Below, piece after piece: positions 52,123 through 53,566 of a stretch of 53,566 nt of DNA; the stretch's first letter is position 1; every line of letters starts with the position of its first letter. This DNA is from Chloroflexota bacterium (GTDB lineage: Bacteria > Chloroflexota > Limnocylindria > Limnocylindrales > CSP1-4): NCBI GenBank assembly GCA_019637815.1, contig JAHBUZ010000027.1:1-53566 (forward strand), in the 5' to 3' direction. Made by a program: the position numbers and the translations under genes. The notes below the pieces were generated by a model. It made no database searches and was not told where the DNA came from. It worked only from the letters and a program-made list of their open reading frames with translations.

Positions 52123-52203
52123 ACCGTGGGTCGGCGCGCGCTGCCTGTCTCTTGCGTCGGGACCATGTTATCGGGCATCATCCTTCCCAGATCGGGGAGA
52201 TGG

Positions 52204-53019
52204 ATGACCGAGAATTCGGGACGGCGCATCTCACGCGGTACGGCCGACATCGTTGCGGAGCTGGAGCTGCGGAACGCCGATGTCGTGACCTTCGCGGAGC
52301 TGGAAGGGATCGCGGGTCTTGAGCCTGGGAGCCCGCAGACCTCGAAGGTGATCCATCGACTGGTCGCGGATCGGTGGCTCGTGCCGTTGCCGGTCCGTGG
52401 CACGTACGAGTTCATCCCAGGCCGCGCCGCAGGGCCCTTCTCCCGCGAGGATGTGCTGGATCCGCTACGCGGATTGCTCAAGCGACGACCCGATGCGCGT
52501 GTCCAGGTGGTGCTGGACGGGGCCGCCTACCTGCGTGGGTTCAACGATCGACCCCCGGTGACGTATGACATCCTGGTTCCCCGTGAGCAGCCGGTGTCGG
52601 CCGCGCTCCGTCGTATCTACCGGATGCACCGGGTCGCTCCCGACCGTCTGTCTGGTGCCGCGCAGCTGGACGGCCTCGCCGTATCGACTGCCGACCGCCT
52701 CCTGGTGGATGTCGCCCTCTGGCCCGACGTGCTCGGGACGGCGCTGCGGCATCGCGACCACTGGCTATCACGGGCTCTCGCGGCGGCCGATCCGGACGTC
52801 GTGGCGGCACTCCTTCGGGCCATCGGATCGCCGACCGTCGCCGCTCGTGCCGGCTATCTGGCCGACCGTTTCGGGCGCGGGGACATCGCCGATGCGATCG
52901 CGACCCTTGGCCGGTCGCCCGTCCTGGTCACGCTCGTCCCGGGCATCGACGTGTCCGATGCCTCACGGGACCGACGCTTCAACGTGGTCGACCCTGTTGG
53001 TGTGGCGACCGTCCGATGA
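52204..53019 (+). CDS. AbiEi-family antitoxin-like protein
   Basis: 271 residues. An N-terminal winged helix (TFAELEGIAGLEPGSPQTSKVIHRLVADRWLVPLP) is followed by a wing Tyr-Glu-Phe strand and a C-terminal domain with VQVVLDGAAYLRGFNDRPPVTYDILVP, VSTADRLLVDVALWPD and a helical tail. This is the layout of AbiEi transcriptional antitoxins of type IV toxin-antitoxin systems. GGGGAGA precedes ATG 52204. Its stop overlaps the start of the truncated toxin-like frame. The AT-richer codons and short intergenic palindromes suggest a different history from its neighbours. Confidence 0.75.
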   Translation: MTENSGRRISRGTADIVAELELRNADVVTFAELEGIAGLEPGSPQTSKVIHRLVADRWLVPLPVRGTYEFIPGRAAGPFSREDVLDPLRGLLKRRPDARVQVVLDGAAYLRGFNDRPPVTYDILVPREQPVSAALRRIYRMHRVAPDRLSGAAQLDGLAVSTADRLLVDVALWPDVLGTALRHRDHWLSRALAAADPDVVAALLRAIGSPTVAARAGYLADRFGRGDIADAIATLGRSPVLVTLVPGIDVSDASRDRRFNVVDPVGVATVR

Positions 53020-53126
53020 TCACGGAAGGCCAGATCCGCCGGATCACGGCGTCCTATCGCGGACGCGGTCGTGAGCTCGCCTATCTGGAGCTCGCCCAGG
53101 AACACCTGTTGTACTGGATGGCCTAG
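53016..53126 (+). pseudogene. Truncated AbiEii-like toxin N-terminus
   Basis: The ATG overlaps the antitoxin stop (ATGA) and the frame reads MITEGQIRRITASYRGRGRE then LAYLELAQEHLLYWMA before TAG. This resembles the first helices of AbiEii nucleotidyltransferase toxins, which normally continue for about 250 residues with a FKGGTAL motif. No such motif appears in any frame downstream, so the toxin is a remnant. Confidence 0.55.
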
Positions 53127-53384
53127 GAGTCCCGTTCCGCGGCGAGGCCGAGTGTCGGGATCGGACCGTGGCTGAGGTGGCCGACCCGGACGATCTCGGC
53201 CTCGTCCTTGCAGGGGATACCGACCTCGGGGTCCATCTGACCAGGATCGGCACCATATACGGTCAGATGGGCGAGCCAACGGGCTCGCTGGAGGAACGGC
53301 TGGCCCGGATCGACCGAGGCGACCTGTGGTGGGCCCTCCAGGAGCTCGACCGGGTCCGGGCAGCGCACGCTGAGGCCTCGCCGG
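53127..53384. other. Ambiguous region, open on both strands
   Basis: On + a frame from a GTG at 53168 gives 74 residues ending at 53392 (WWALQELDRVRAAHAEASP at the end), overlapping the last gene. On - a frame 53368-53123 gives 81 residues (VGHLSHGPIPTLGLAAERDS at the end). Both have similar third-position GC. I cannot assign either; one may be debris of the toxin gene. Confidence 0.3.
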
Positions 53385-53566
53385 CTACTTGAGCCCGGTC
53401 AGCCCGGTCACGACCTCACCCAGGAGGGGCGTGGACACGGCATAGATGCCGTGGTTGGCGAACAGCCAGATGATGTTGCGGTCCCATTCCACGAAGATGC
53501 CGTGGACGGGCGCCGCCATGTCGTCGTCGATCTTGAGGCCCATCGGCGGCACGAACTGCGCGCCGA
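53385..53566 (-). CDS. 3' end of an unidentified gene cut by the window edge
   Basis: A minus-strand frame open to the edge ends FVPPMGLKIDDDMAAPVH, GIFVEWDRNIIWLFANHG, IYAVSTPLLG and then a stop at 53385. High third-position GC supports coding. The alternation of short aromatic strands recalls the C-terminus of LVIVD-type propellers, but this is only a resemblance. No start is in the window. Confidence 0.6.
   Translation of the reverse strand, partial: GAQFVPPMGLKIDDDMAAPVHGIFVEWDRNIIWLFANHGIYAVSTPLLGEVVTGLTGLK

Noticed and set aside
53168..53392. Independent small gene on the + strand
   Set aside because: It overlaps the facing gene's end, has a competing minus-strand frame and matches no family I recognise.
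1..53566. Mobile elements, integrase genes, tRNA or attachment sites
   Set aside because: No transposase, recombinase, terminal inverted repeats or tRNA-like cloverleaf was found by reading; a tRNA scan could overturn this.

Overview
The window is high-GC (roughly 70%) chromosomal DNA with almost no non-coding space. Many start codons are GTG, and adjacent genes repeatedly share ATGA/GTGA stop-start overlaps. No rRNA, tRNA, CRISPR array, transposase or phage gene was seen. Five luciferase-like (LLM) flavin/F420-type oxidoreductases, a type III glutamine synthetase, a PASTA/Excalibur lipoprotein with Pro-Thr-Glu linkers and several molybdo-hydroxylase/amidohydrolase genes point to a Chloroflexota-type bacterium (Limnocylindria-like soil or sediment lineages). 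Actinomycetota is the main alternative. This is an inference from gene content; no phylogenetic marker is present.

Left part (1-9.2 kb, mostly + strand): the 3' part of type III glutamine synthetase, a PASTA-Excalibur lipoprotein, an LLM oxidoreductase, a GNAT acetyltransferase overlapping a MetE-like methyltransferase, a decayed copy of the MetE-like C-terminus, a VOC protein, and a copper-handling pair (SCO1-PCuAC fusion lipoprotein plus a thioredoxin-like membrane-anchored protein).

First catabolic block (9.2-22 kb, all - strand): aminotransferase, cupin, mandelate-racemase-type enolase-superfamily enzyme, SDR, FCD-type GntR regulator, sugar-type ABC importer (Tat-exported binding protein, two permeases, MalK-like ATPase), VOC protein, AldA-like aldehyde dehydrogenase and an M81/MlrC-like metallopeptidase. 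Two copies of a TTGATCA-centred site lie before the aminotransferase and the binding protein and are candidate operators for the local GntR protein.

Sulfur block (22.2-25 kb): a persulfide-dioxygenase/double-rhodanese fusion diverges from a TauE/SafE exporter and a DUF1634-like membrane protein, followed by an LVIVD-type propeller protein and a secreted protein.

Second catabolic block (27.1-52 kb): four LLM oxidoreductases, a RidA-cupin fusion and a second RidA, a cyclase-type hydrolase, two metal-dependent amidohydrolases, a SsuABC/NitT-type importer with its own binding protein, a second binding-protein-like polypeptide without signal peptide, an MFS exporter, a CoxG-like protein, a three-subunit molybdenum hydroxylase, an alpha/beta hydrolase, an LVIVD protein, a metal-ligand-degenerate M24 (creatinase-like) protein and an FCD-type GntR regulator. 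Uptake, ring hydroxylation, flavin oxygenation and C-N hydrolysis are all represented, so I infer an island for an N-containing (probably N-heterocyclic or amide) compound. Direct repeats of TGTATCC spaced 21 bp recur in its promoter regions.

Right end (52-53.6 kb): an AbiEi-family antitoxin with a long inverted repeat in front of it, a truncated AbiEii-like toxin remnant, an unclear small open frame and the 3' end of a gene running off the window.
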